Of a DNA stretch of 64,000 nucleotides, positions 43,334 through 51,891 are shown piece by piece. The position numbers and the translations under genes were made by a program. The notes beneath the pieces are model-generated. The model saw only the letters and a list, made by a program, of their open reading frames with translations. It searched no databases and had not been told where the DNA came from. This DNA is from UASB124 sp041662445 (GTDB lineage: Bacteria; Babelota; Babeliae; Babelales; RVW-14). The stretch spans positions 62,001 to 126,000 of the forward strand of contig JBAZSL010000002.1 in assembly GCA_041662445.1 (NCBI GenBank), written 5' to 3'. Numbering within the stretch: the first letter of the stretch is position 1; every line of letters starts with the position of its first letter.

Positions 43334-44746
43334 ATGAAAATACGTGTAGTAGCTATTTATGCGGTACTCTTTAACATCTGCTGTGCGAATGCCTCAAGTC
43401 TTCAAACAAATATCATTGTTGTCGGGGCGGGATATGTTGGGTTGGTGACCGGGGCATGTTTTGCGCAACAATCATCAAACAACGTTATCATTGTCGAAAA
43501 AGATGCACAAAAAGTGCAAACATTATTGACCGGCCGAGCTCCGTTTGTTGAACCGAGACTTGATGCATTGGTGAGCGATGGGATTCGTACAGGCCGATTG
43601 CATTTTTCTTCGTGCATTGCCGATGCCTGTGCCCTGGTAAATCCAGCTGCTATTTTTTTATGTGTGGGGACTCCTTCACGTGAGGATGGTTCTGCCGATC
43701 TTTCATATGTATATCAAGCGGCGCAAGAAATAGGTTCGGTACTACGTACGTATTGTGTGGTGGTTGATAAATCTACGGTGCCTGTTGGTACCGCTCGAAC
43801 AGTAAAAAAAATTATTCAAGATTGTTTGGCGCAACGTGGGATAAATTTGGTGTTTGATGTTGCATCAAATCCAGAATTTTTACAGGAAGGCTCTGCCGTA
43901 AAAAATTTTATCGAGCCGGATCGCGTTGTTGTTGGAATTGAATCACAACAGGCGGCGAATATTCTTCAAGCACTGCACGCGCCATTTCTAGCGAAAAAAG
44001 CTCCATTTCTAGCTATGAGTCTTGAATCGGCAGAACTGACTAAATATGCGGCAAATGCCATGCTTGCAACGCGTATTAGTTTTATGAATGAATTAACGCT
44101 TTTGGCGGGTGCAACTGGTGCTGATATTGAGCATATCAAAGCGGGAATAGCGGCGGACAAACGCATAGGTCCCTGTTTTTTGAATCCGGGTGTTGGCTAT
44201 GGGGGTAGTTGTTTTCCAAAAGATGTTAAGGCGCTTGTCGCCATGGGGCGTGAACATGGCATTCCCATGGCATTAGTTCATGAAGTTGATGCTGTGAATA
44301 ATAGACAACGGTCGTACTTTTTGGACATGATTCTTAATTATTATGGCTCAGAAATTACTCACAAGACTATTGGCATCTGGGGCCTTTCATTTAAGCCAGA
44401 AACGGACGACATTCGCAACGCGCCATCAATCGATATTATTACGGGTCTTCTTGCGCGAGGCGCCAACGTTGTTGTGTATGACCCCGTGGCAGAAGCGAAT
44501 GTCTATGGTGTTTTTGCTGATGCCATTAAGTATGCCAGTTCAGCCGATCAAGTTTTACAGCAGTGCGACAGCCTTGTGCTGCTTACCGAATGGCGTGAAT
44601 TTGTGGCTCACAAGCCGGGGGCTTTTTTAACGCTTGCCGATCGCGTTGTTTTTGATGGAAGGAATTGCTTTGATCCTTGTGCGATGGCACAGCGCGGTAT
44701 CCGTTACTTTACGGTGGGCAGAAACTGTTACCAATGTCAAAACTAA
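43334..44746 (+). CDS. ugd: UDP-glucose 6-dehydrogenase with a signal peptide
   Basis: Oxidises UDP-glucose twice with NAD+ to UDP-glucuronate. 470 residues after the start chosen at ATG 43334 (two further in-frame ATGs at 43316 and 43319). The first 20 (KIRVVAIYAVLFNICCANA) are a hydrophobic leader with a plausible cleavage site. The rest is a full-length dehydrogenase: IIVVGAGYVGLVTGACF, VDKSTVPVGTA, SNPEFLQEGSAV, the catalytic Cys293 in GVGYGGSCFPKDVKAL and GLSFKPETDDIRNAPS. Every catalytic landmark is intact. A leader on this enzyme is hard to reconcile with a bacterial cytoplasmic role. Confidence 0.92.
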   Translation: MKIRVVAIYAVLFNICCANASSLQTNIIVVGAGYVGLVTGACFAQQSSNNVIIVEKDAQKVQTLLTGRAPFVEPRLDALVSDGIRTGRLHFSSCIADACALVNPAAIFLCVGTPSREDGSADLSYVYQAAQEIGSVLRTYCVVVDKSTVPVGTARTVKKIIQDCLAQRGINLVFDVASNPEFLQEGSAVKNFIEPDRVVVGIESQQAANILQALHAPFLAKKAPFLAMSLESAELTKYAANAMLATRISFMNELTLLAGATGADIEHIKAGIAADKRIGPCFLNPGVGYGGSCFPKDVKALVAMGREHGIPMALVHEVDAVNNRQRSYFLDMILNYYGSEITHKTIGIWGLSFKPETDDIRNAPSIDIITGLLARGANVVVYDPVAEANVYGVFADAIKYASSADQVLQQCDSLVLLTEWREFVAHKPGAFLTLADRVVFDGRNCFDPCAMAQRGIRYFTVGRNCYQCQN

Positions 44747-44775
44747 GGTTCTTTTTTTTGATGAGAGGGTAGAAG

Positions 44776-45543
44776 ATGAGCAAGCGACAGGATGTATCCA
44801 AGACGTTGCTTTGTGGGATTATACTTCTGGTAGCGGCAGTGAGCAGCGGTTATGCCAAAAGAAGCAAAGTTTCACATATTCCCAAAAAGATTCACTCAAC
44901 AAAAGAAATTTTTACCATGATAGCTCCGATTTTGCCTAAGGATCCAATTATAGTTGAGGCCGGGGCGTTCAATGGGAAAGATAGCGTATTACTGGCAAAT
45001 TTTTGGCAACAAGGGCACGTCCATAGTTTTGAACCGGTTCCTGAATTGTATGCAAAGGTTGTTAAGGCAACGGAAAATTGTAACAACGTTTCAACGTATC
45101 AGGTTGCTTTAGCTGATAAAGAAGGTACCGCTGATTTTTATATATCTTCATTTACGGCGACGCCAGGTAGCCCTTCGGCCTCAAGCTCTTTATTGACGCC
45201 AACAGGCCATCTTTCTGCATGGTCATGCATAAAGTTTAAGAAAAAACTCTCAGTTCCGACGATTACAATTGATGCATGGGCTGAAAAAAACAGTATTGGT
45301 CATGTTGATTTTATTTGGTTGGACACGCAAGGAAGTGAATTGTCCATACTCAAGAGTGCTCCACGTATACTAAAAACGGTTAAAGCAATGTTGCTGGAAG
45401 TTGAATTTGTAGAGCTCTATAAAGACCAACCTTTGTTTACGGATGTGAAGACATGGTTAGAAGCGAATGGATTCAAATTTGTAGCAATGCGGGCTTGGAA
45501 GCTATATGGAGATGCGCTTTTTGTTCGAACGGCAACGCGTTAA
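44776..45543 (+). CDS. Exported FkbM-type methyltransferase
   Basis: 255 residues. Leader TLLCGIILLVAAVSSGYA at the N-terminus, then IIVEAGAFNGKDSVLLAN as SAM motif I, VHSFEPVPELYAKV, STYQVALADKEGTADFYIS and VDFIWLDTQGSELSILKSAPRIL, the FkbM-family marker (D-x-Q/E-G-x-E). FkbM enzymes O-methylate sugars or polyketides. Gene lies 29 bases downstream of ugd with GAGGGTAGAAG as ribosome binding region. Its stop is only 8 bases from the converging gene's stop. Confidence 0.85.
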   Translation: MSKRQDVSKTLLCGIILLVAAVSSGYAKRSKVSHIPKKIHSTKEIFTMIAPILPKDPIIVEAGAFNGKDSVLLANFWQQGHVHSFEPVPELYAKVVKATENCNNVSTYQVALADKEGTADFYISSFTATPGSPSASSSLLTPTGHLSAWSCIKFKKKLSVPTITIDAWAEKNSIGHVDFIWLDTQGSELSILKSAPRILKTVKAMLLEVEFVELYKDQPLFTDVKTWLEANGFKFVAMRAWKLYGDALFVRTATR

Positions 45544-45551
45544 CAAAATCC

Positions 45552-46493
45552 CTAGGTCAAAATATCACTGAGGAATTTTTTGAATAATATCGATTTAGCA
45601 TCGGAATCCGTCGATTTTCTACCCATAGCATAGTGCAAAAAATGGTTATCTATGTGGAATTCAACAGCAAGGTAGGAAAATTCGTGATTGCAGGCAGGGC
45701 AAGAGAGTGTTTTTTCTAAAAAGGATATTTCCTTCTGACTAAATCCGAGTTTACGCAGTTTTCCACCGTCCTCCCTTGGGAGTGCTGATAGAGGGACCCG
45801 TTTATATGTTTTTACTCGAGCATAAGGATTATCCTTTAAGTACCAGTAAGTGCTTCCACCCGAATCTAGAAATGCTTCATTTACAAAAGTTAAATCAAAA
45901 TTAAAAGTTTTTGGGTTGGGTAACTTATTTAAATTAAAAAATGATAATCCAATCCAAATATAGGTAAGGCCATTGTCTCGACGGTCGCTTTGTAATGTTC
46001 CGATGAGATCATGGTTGTATAGATATTCTCTGATACTAAAAGCTCTAATTAAAAAAATATCACCCTCCATGATTCCAACGATATCGTTGGAATCCAAACC
46101 AAAATTTTCAAGCGCAAATCGAACCAACTGACAGTGTCTGACGCTTCCGTGAGAACTGTTAAGAAGATGATCGCATCCTAATTGCTTCATTTTATCAATC
46201 AAAACACCGGCAAGATGCAGCTCTTGAGGAAAATTAACACAACGGATATTGAATTTTTTGCATATAGATTCAATTTGTTGCTTGCATTTTTTATCGGTTG
46301 CATCGCTTACAACAATAAAATCGAAGTCATTTTTTTCGGCTAAAAACTTTTTGAGGCATTTATACTGAAGTTCCAGAAAGTCCGGTCTATTGTGATGTAT
46401 GGCGAATAGGAGTATCCGAGCATCGGTACGCAGGAATATAAAACAAGCAAAAAATAAGCTCATTAGGGAAATGTTTTGAGTGCTGTTTATCAT
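45552..46493 (-). CDS. Exported putative GT-A type transferase
   Basis: 313 residues. Leader MSLFFACFIFLRTDA, then ILLFAIHHNRPDFLELQYKCL, DFIVVSDATDKKC, and DIVGIMEGDIFLIRAF near residue 140, which resembles a DxD metal site. THEREAFTER HLLNSSHGSVRH and the late cysteine pair SCPACNHEF are seen; I do not recognise the family with certainty. A nucleotide-diphospho-sugar transferase is the most likely identity, by the N-terminal pattern and context. Start shares one base with the stop of the upstream epimerase/reductase gene and GGAG lies 7 bases before. Confidence 0.5.
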   Translation of the reverse strand: MINSTQNISLMSLFFACFIFLRTDARILLFAIHHNRPDFLELQYKCLKKFLAEKNDFDFIVVSDATDKKCKQQIESICKKFNIRCVNFPQELHLAGVLIDKMKQLGCDHLLNSSHGSVRHCQLVRFALENFGLDSNDIVGIMEGDIFLIRAFSIREYLYNHDLIGTLQSDRRDNGLTYIWIGLSFFNLNKLPNPKTFNFDLTFVNEAFLDSGGSTYWYLKDNPYARVKTYKRVPLSALPREDGGKLRKLGFSQKEISFLEKTLSCPACNHEFSYLAVEFHIDNHFLHYAMGRKSTDSDAKSILFKKFLSDILT

Positions 46494-47440
46494 TATATTT
46501 CTCCTGATATTCCACGTGCTCGCACATTTTTCAACATGGCGATAACAGCCTCTTTTACGTGAGGAATGTTAAAATCACGTAATAATTTAGAAACATCAAG
46601 CTGGCAGTTTGAACGATTTTTCGACATTTCACGCTGTTCTTCCGGCGTAAAATTTTGATAGGTAAAATTTGGATCGATATATTCTTTATATAAATCAAGC
46701 ATTTCGTTATGGGACATTGTTCCTGGATTTGCAAAATTATAATTGCCCCTAAAGCCGCGTAGTGTCATCTCAATTGCGATAGGAAAAAGATCATCCAAAA
46801 CGGAAATTGAATTTGGTAGATTCACAACTTTTTTGAATCTTATAATTTTCCCAATAAAACTTCGCGGATTCATATCGCTCGAAACTGGCATTTTTATGCG
46901 TAGATTCAGAACATTTGGATACTCAAGAATTAACTTTTCGAGCAGAATCTTTGTTCTAGCGTAGAAGGCCCCCAAACTGTTGGGCTCCTCCTCCTCCTTG
47001 AAGCCAATGCCACTTCCCATAGGATGTGTCGAATTATACGAGTAAATACAGCCAGTTGTTAAGTTGGTCACAGGGATACCATAAAGAAAGGCAACATCAA
47101 CCAGATTCAATGTCCCAAGAACGTTAGTTCGCAATATTTCTTGTTTATGATTTTCACACCAATCAACATTTGGCCTTCCAGTTATTCCAGCCGCATTGAT
47201 GATAAAATCTGGTCTAATGGTTTCTATCTCAGCAATGAGCTCTGATCTATTTTCAAGCCTCGATGTGGCGCACATAGGATTGTGTTTTTTATCTTTCAGT
47301 AGTTGAACAATTTTTTGACCAAACCATCCGGTTTTGCCACCAAAAACCAAAAATGTTTTGGGCTGATGGTCTGTTACGCAGCTTCCATACTTTATAATCA
47401 ATAGCATCGCTAATAGTGTTGTTATTAATTTATTTTTCAT
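46493..47440 (-). CDS. Exported nucleotide-sugar 3,5-epimerase/4-reductase resembling UER1/RHM and mimivirus L780
   Basis: 315 residues with a leader (LITTLLAMLLIIKYGSC). TFLVFGGKTGWFGQKIVQLL is the NAD(P)-binding motif; GRPNVDWCENHKQ, TTGCIYSYNSTHPMGSGIGF, LGAFYARTKILLEKL (catalytic Tyr-x3-Lys), LRIKMPVSSDMNPRSF and NFANPGTMSHNEML follow. These landmarks, including NVDWCE, TGCI...HP.GSGIGF and FTPEEQ..MSKNRSN..LD, agree with plant/animal UDP-rhamnose synthase C-terminal domains and their giant-virus homologues far better than with bacterial RmlD. It reduces a 4-keto-6-deoxy-hexose after epimerisation. Together with the CapD-like gene it would make a deoxy-L-sugar nucleotide. Confidence 0.82.
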   Translation of the reverse strand: MKNKLITTLLAMLLIIKYGSCVTDHQPKTFLVFGGKTGWFGQKIVQLLKDKKHNPMCATSRLENRSELIAEIETIRPDFIINAAGITGRPNVDWCENHKQEILRTNVLGTLNLVDVAFLYGIPVTNLTTGCIYSYNSTHPMGSGIGFKEEEEPNSLGAFYARTKILLEKLILEYPNVLNLRIKMPVSSDMNPRSFIGKIIRFKKVVNLPNSISVLDDLFPIAIEMTLRGFRGNYNFANPGTMSHNEMLDLYKEYIDPNFTYQNFTPEEQREMSKNRSNCQLDVSKLLRDFNIPHVKEAVIAMLKNVRARGISGEI

Positions 47441-48555
47441 TGATTTTCCGCCAATATCCCAAATTTCTGAAAAAGAGTTGCGATTTCTTGCTTGCTTATG
47501 AGTGCTTGTTCTGAGTTAAAACTATTCATAATTTTTTCATTCATAAATTTCTTACCTTTCATGTACACAGGTATGCTATCAATATCTGACAACCAATCTT
47601 TAATATTTGGAGTTATTACATAATAATTGCCAAAATCAAATGTTCGCGGAATTTCAGTACGATTAATAAGCTCTTCATGCAGTTTCTCACCCGGTCTAAG
47701 ACCGGTAACAACAACCTTGCTTTCCGAATGAAATTTATCTTTGAGTACGTCGATAAGATCGGTAATTTTTAACGATGGAAGCTTTCTTACAAAAATCTCG
47801 CCACCAATTCCATACCTTAAAGCGTCAAAAATTAATTCAACGGCTTCTTGTTTATCAACTATGAATCTTGTCATGCGTGTATCGGTGAGAGGAATATTTT
47901 CGCCCGCATTAATTTTTTCAGAAAAAATTGGAATTATCGAACCTGTACTTTCCAATATATTTCCAAATCTAGCAGCCAAAAATGTGGTGTTGATAGTTTT
48001 TCTGTCGTAGTTAGTAAAGAGTTTTTCGCTTACAAATTTTGAACCGCCGTAAGCATTGACTGGGCAACAGGCTTTATCTGTTGATATATAGAGTGCTTTT
48101 TTAACATTATTTGCAACGCAGGCGTTAAAAACATTGAGAACTCCGATAATATTTGTTTTTATCGCCTGCTCAACATTTTCTTCTAACATGTCGGCCCTTT
48201 TAAGGGCTGCCGTATGAAAAACAATGTCCATGTTTTTTGTATGCTTTAATAAGTTATCATAGTCTCTAATGTCTCCTATGACATTTTTTATCTTTGGATT
48301 GTACCCCAACAATTTTGCAACATTGAAATGCTTTACTTCGTCTCTACTAAAGATGACAATCTTTTTGGGATTATACTTCAATAATTCTGATGCAATCGAT
48401 CTTCCCAAATAGCCAGTGCCACCAGTAATTAAAATGTTTTTATTCTCGAATAAATCTAAATTGCTTATTTCTTGGCCTCTGATGCGTGATGTTTGCACCT
48501 GAATAAACAAAGAAACTAAAAAAATATTAAGCAATTTTTTAAAACCAATAACCAT
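47437..48555 (-). CDS. CapD/PseB-type UDP-GlcNAc 4,6-dehydratase with N-terminal leader
   Basis: 372 residues. Residues 1 to about 25 (FKKLLNIFLVSLFIQVQTS) are a leader or membrane anchor. Then ILITGGTGYLGRSIASEL, VFHTAALKRADMLEENV, YISTDKACCPVNAYGGSKF (Tyr, Lys) and GLRPGEKLHEELINR as in soluble inverting dehydratases acting on UDP-GlcNAc. It has only one hydrophobic segment, unlike the large four-segment PglF/WbpM dehydratases. Overlaps the epimerase/reductase start by 4 bases; the pair would convert UDP-GlcNAc into a UDP-2-acetamido-2,6-dideoxy-L-sugar. AAAGGG precedes the ATG. Confidence 0.86.
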   Translation of the reverse strand: MVIGFKKLLNIFLVSLFIQVQTSRIRGQEISNLDLFENKNILITGGTGYLGRSIASELLKYNPKKIVIFSRDEVKHFNVAKLLGYNPKIKNVIGDIRDYDNLLKHTKNMDIVFHTAALKRADMLEENVEQAIKTNIIGVLNVFNACVANNVKKALYISTDKACCPVNAYGGSKFVSEKLFTNYDRKTINTTFLAARFGNILESTGSIIPIFSEKINAGENIPLTDTRMTRFIVDKQEAVELIFDALRYGIGGEIFVRKLPSLKITDLIDVLKDKFHSESKVVVTGLRPGEKLHEELINRTEIPRTFDFGNYYVITPNIKDWLSDIDSIPVYMKGKKFMNEKIMNSFNSEQALISKQEIATLFQKFGILAENQ

Positions 48556-48819
48556 TTGAGCCCTTTACCCTATTTGTCACTAAATTAATCACAACACGCG
48601 GTAACATTGGCCCCCATTTGTATTTTGCGGATATCATATATCCCAAATTTGTAATTACAGCTTCTTGCTCTGTTGACTATAACTTATTGGTGTAGCTTTG
48701 ATGCAAGAAAAAATGTTTTGCATGGGTTCTGTGAAAAATGTTGACAATGGAATTCACCGCAACCTATCGTCGCAATGCCGAGTAAAGTTTTTTTGTAGCT
48801 TTTCAAAGAAGGGAAGAAG
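48556..48819. promoter_or_regulatory. Divergent intergenic region with candidate + strand promoter
   Basis: A 264-bp gap, the largest in the window. TTGACA (48741-48746) followed by TATCGT (48765-48770) at 18-base spacing could drive the gene at 48820; the -10 box matches consensus in only four positions. GAAGGGA near 48808 serves as ribosome binding site. On the - strand, AT-rich sequence precedes the CapD-like gene without clear boxes. I see no ORF, repeat or RNA gene in it. Confidence 0.35.
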
Positions 48820-49413
48820 GTGCATATTTTTAAAGTGATATGTTTGACTATGTCATTGTTTTATTTTTTCAATCCATTACACGCAAATATGGCACCTGAG
48901 GGTTTTGGAAATTTTGCAAATTATTATTTTGTCGAGACAGGAACATCTCTAGGCAAAGGTGTGATAATGGCTTTAAAGGCTAATTTTTCAGAAATTCATT
49001 CAATAGAAATTGACCCAGTTCGGGCAAAAAAAGCTACATCTCACTTCGAACGATTGAAACAAGTACACATCTGGTGTGGGGACTCAGGGCTTATTCTTAA
49101 AGATGTAATAAAAGATATGGACAAGCCAATAACCTTCTGGTTAGATGGTCATCGTTTTCCTCAAAATGATGGGAAAAAGAACACTGCTCTCGTGGCAGAG
49201 CTTGATCAAATCAAGCAACACCCAATAAAAATTCATACCATTATTATTGATGATATGCATTATTGTGGTACTGAATATTTTGACTTTGTAACCAAAGAAC
49301 AAATCGTTCAAAAAATTTATGAAATTAATCCCCACTACACGATAACATATATTGATGGTGGTGTTATTAAGGTACAAAAAAAGGGTATTCTGGTTGCAAC
49401 TATTACAAGATAG
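48820..49413 (+). CDS. Exported small Rossmann-fold protein of unknown function
   Basis: 197 residues, starting at GTG 48820. Leader VICLTMSLFYFFNPLHANMA, then FVETGTSLGKGVIMALKANF, IHSIEIDPVRAKKATSHF, VHIWCGDSGLIL and TFWLDGHRFPQND, IIIDDMHYCG. The order of an initial glycine loop, an acidic residue at the end of strand 2 (SIEID) and a GDS strand is that of a class I methyltransferase, but the SAM motif is altered (ETGTSLGKG). I would call it a methyltransferase-like protein of unknown role. It stands alone between two divergent and convergent neighbours. Confidence 0.55.
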   Translation: MHIFKVICLTMSLFYFFNPLHANMAPEGFGNFANYYFVETGTSLGKGVIMALKANFSEIHSIEIDPVRAKKATSHFERLKQVHIWCGDSGLILKDVIKDMDKPITFWLDGHRFPQNDGKKNTALVAELDQIKQHPIKIHTIIIDDMHYCGTEYFDFVTKEQIVQKIYEINPHYTITYIDGGVIKVQKKGILVATITR

Positions 49414-49452
49414 CCTGTGTTTGATAGACGGCTGAGAATTTCTATTCCGAAT

Positions 49453-50472
49453 TTATTTTTGTAGCGATAAAAACTTTTTTAAGTTTTTTGAGTAAATATG
49501 TAAGTTATTAATGCGATACTGCTCGCCCTTGAAAATCATAAAAGGAATGTTTCTTCCCAGCTCATCTTTCTCCCATTGATAATCCAATAACGATGGATTG
49601 AATAAACAGTCTGGGGCAATAAAGCCTGGCTCTGCGGGCTTGTTGTTGTGACTAACCCCTCCAAGATAGAGCCCAATTGCATTGCCATCAAAAATCGATC
49701 TAAAGGCATCAATGTGGTTGTAGAATTTGGGTGGATTATGTGAGCTTAAACCAGAGATGCTTCTTAGTCCATATTGTGTGACATATGCGCGAGAAATAAT
49801 GGGCAAGCTATCAATCAGTGTTGTTGGATTATTATTTTTAAACGCAGCCAAAGTAATCATATCATTTTTGCCCTCTTGTGCACGTTGAGCAATATAGCGC
49901 GCAAGCTTTTTTATTGCTTTTTTGTCTCTGATATACACAAAGCAGGGAATACATAGTTTGTCATTGCTCAGAACTGCACCAATGCCTTTATAATACGCTC
50001 TAAAGTGAGGCATCAATTCTTCTAGGCTTCTGTATAAAAGCGTATCATTTTCCAGATGAACGAGATCGGTAATATTATTTTGTTGCATAAAATCATCAAG
50101 AACAAAAAAACGTTCAGTGGTAAAACGCCAAAATCCGTTTTTGAATTTTTTATTGTGCGTTGATTGTTCTTCAAAAATCTTATGCTCTTCTGATTTATGT
50201 AAGGTTCCAATGGGAATGATTTTTACTTCTAGAGTATTGCGCATATTATTCAGCAATAGCTGTACATCTTCTTTATTCAAAGCATTTTGATTGGCGAGTA
50301 AATAAATATCTTCTGTTGGATTAAATAATCGCGCCTGAAATATTGCACTATTAATATGTGGCGGCAAATTCTGCCCAAGATGAACAAACGCTATAGAGCA
50401 TGATTGTTGGGCGTATGTGTGAATGTAAAAGAAGAGTACGGCGCACGCTGAAAATACTTTTGGTGCAGTCAT
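49453..50472 (-). CDS. Exported putative glycosyltransferase (GT-A like)
   Basis: 339 residues from ATG 50472; AAGGA lies 5 bases before, while the frame opens 7 codons earlier. Leader VFSACAVLFFYIHTYA, then IAFVHLGQNLPPHINSAIFQA and IYLLANQNAL. The motif VHLENDTLLYRSL near residue 130 is a DxD-type site, as in nucleotide-sugar transferases; CIPCFVYIRDKKAIKKLARY and the C-terminal PDCLFNPSLLDYQW follow. Family not recognised with certainty. Overlaps the upstream GT11-like gene region closely (17-base gap) and is probably co-transcribed with it. Confidence 0.5.
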   Translation of the reverse strand: MTAPKVFSACAVLFFYIHTYAQQSCSIAFVHLGQNLPPHINSAIFQARLFNPTEDIYLLANQNALNKEDVQLLLNNMRNTLEVKIIPIGTLHKSEEHKIFEEQSTHNKKFKNGFWRFTTERFFVLDDFMQQNNITDLVHLENDTLLYRSLEELMPHFRAYYKGIGAVLSNDKLCIPCFVYIRDKKAIKKLARYIAQRAQEGKNDMITLAAFKNNNPTTLIDSLPIISRAYVTQYGLRSISGLSSHNPPKFYNHIDAFRSIFDGNAIGLYLGGVSHNNKPAEPGFIAPDCLFNPSLLDYQWEKDELGRNIPFMIFKGEQYRINNLHIYSKNLKKFLSLQK

Positions 50473-50489
50473 AGAATTCCTTGTTTGGA

Positions 50490-51674
50490 TCAAAAATTTA
50501 TTTGGCGATTTTTAAAGAGATTCAAAGCTTTTCTTTTTAGTTCTTCAGTTATTTTGTTAAACGAAAAGTAGTCAGTTTTACGAGTGTTGTGATCATAAAG
50601 AATAATGCCAACATCATTAATAGTTAACATTTTGTTATTGATCCATGTTGTTGATTGCGGGAAAATTATTATGTTGTGTGCGCCAAGCATTTGAGAAATC
50701 CATGAATAAAATGATCCCGGTTTAATCAAACAATCAAAAAGCGACATGGCATAAAGATCTGCGATTACATTTTTTTGATAAGGAAATTCTCCCTCAGCGC
50801 ACGCGAAAAAAATGTTTTTTTGAGTGAGTCTTTTTTCAAGCCTCTTAACTATGTGGTCAGGGTGCTTATCATCGGTAAAGATATAAACAAACAGCGGAGG
50901 GTGATCTAGCAGCGCTGAAAGCTTTTTTATTTGGTCGAGGAAGAATTGCTCAGGCGGAAATGTTAGCGGAAAAAGCTTATCTATTGGTTTGCTATATGGA
51001 CCATCGGCTTGTGTGGACTTGCTGCTTTGATTATCGTGTAATGAGCGTTTGTTCTCATCGAAATATTGCATAGACTCCGTAGGTGTATCTAAAAAGCTGC
51101 CTTTTCGAATATGGACCGCAACAGTTATTATTTTTTTTGGGGGCAAATGTGGGGTAGGCAAAATACTCTGATATTGAGGCTTAAGCATTAAGTTTTCTGT
51201 AAGATCGTTTCCAAATTGATAATTTTGACGCATAAAGAAATAAATAAGCTCTCTTCTGTCGTTTCGCGCAAAACATTTGAATTTCTTTAATGTCGTTGGT
51301 ACAAGACAATAAAGTGGAAATTGAGTAACAAAAAGTGTTGGCTTTTGTGATTCCTTGAGATGTTCGATGAGCTCTGATTCGCTTTTAATTACAACTATTT
51401 TCTTGTAACTATTTTTTAGATGTGGCGTAAGCCGCGGTTCTTTTTCAGACATAACAAAATAATTGGAGTACCCAAAAGGGGAAAAATAAAATTGAAGGTT
51501 ATATTTATAAGCGAGCCATTTTGTTGCGCTATAGGTATAAATATTATTCCCCAGCCTATAACCGACACCACTGAGTTCATAGGTAATCGCATGCGGGGCG
51601 GTGGCGGGCTGGGCAGAGTACATGAGGAAAGAATAAAATAAGATTAAAAATGTGCATCTTTTCGGAAAAGTCAT
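50490..51674 (-). CDS. Exported GT11-like (fucosyltransferase-type) protein, paralogue B
   Basis: 394 residues. Leader FLILFYSFLMYSAQPATA, followed by ITYELSGVGYRLGNNIYTYSATKWLAYKYN, the counterpart of ISYKLNGGRLGDCIYSFC in paralogue A, and AVHIRKGSFLDTPTES as the donor-binding HxR motif (about 183). FAYIFTDDKHPDHIVKRLEK-like VYIFTDDKHPDHIV and FDCLIKPGSFYSWISQMLGAHNIIIFP close the family pattern. Sequence is clearly related to paralogue A along its whole length. Donor likely GDP-fucose or a related nucleotide, by family only. Confidence 0.72.
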   Translation of the reverse strand: MTFPKRCTFLILFYSFLMYSAQPATAPHAITYELSGVGYRLGNNIYTYSATKWLAYKYNLQFYFSPFGYSNYFVMSEKEPRLTPHLKNSYKKIVVIKSESELIEHLKESQKPTLFVTQFPLYCLVPTTLKKFKCFARNDRRELIYFFMRQNYQFGNDLTENLMLKPQYQSILPTPHLPPKKIITVAVHIRKGSFLDTPTESMQYFDENKRSLHDNQSSKSTQADGPYSKPIDKLFPLTFPPEQFFLDQIKKLSALLDHPPLFVYIFTDDKHPDHIVKRLEKRLTQKNIFFACAEGEFPYQKNVIADLYAMSLFDCLIKPGSFYSWISQMLGAHNIIIFPQSTTWINNKMLTINDVGIILYDHNTRKTDYFSFNKITEELKRKALNLFKNRQINF

Positions 51675-51891
51675 TCATATACTCTTTATTACATAAAAAA
51701 ATGATTTTTTATGCTGGCATATCGCGCTAATACATATTATCTTTTTTTGTTGAATGAGCATGGACATGAAACTAACAAGCAGCGAAGTTTATGTAAAGAG
51801 AGGGTGCAGCGCGTGCTTTTTTATAGAAATACGTACGTCTCATTGAATGGGATGCGTCGAGGCAATAAGTGATATTAGAAAGGGGAAATCT
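51675..51891. promoter_or_regulatory. Divergent intergenic region with an A/T palindrome
   Basis: A 217-bp gap between divergent genes. CATAAAAAA (51692-51700) and TTTTTTATG (51705-51713) form a 9-bp palindrome with a 4-base loop, 18 bases upstream of the - strand GT11-like start. It could be a binding site or just part of an AT-rich leader; it has no G/C so it is a weak RNA hairpin. AAAGGGG (51880-51886) is the ribosome binding site of the gene at 51892. No clear promoter boxes. Confidence 0.3.

Noticed and set aside
51692..51713. Intrinsic terminator formed by CATAAAAAA/TTTTTTATG
   Set aside because: All A/T except the ends, so RNA pairing is weak, and it lies upstream of a gene start rather than after a stop.
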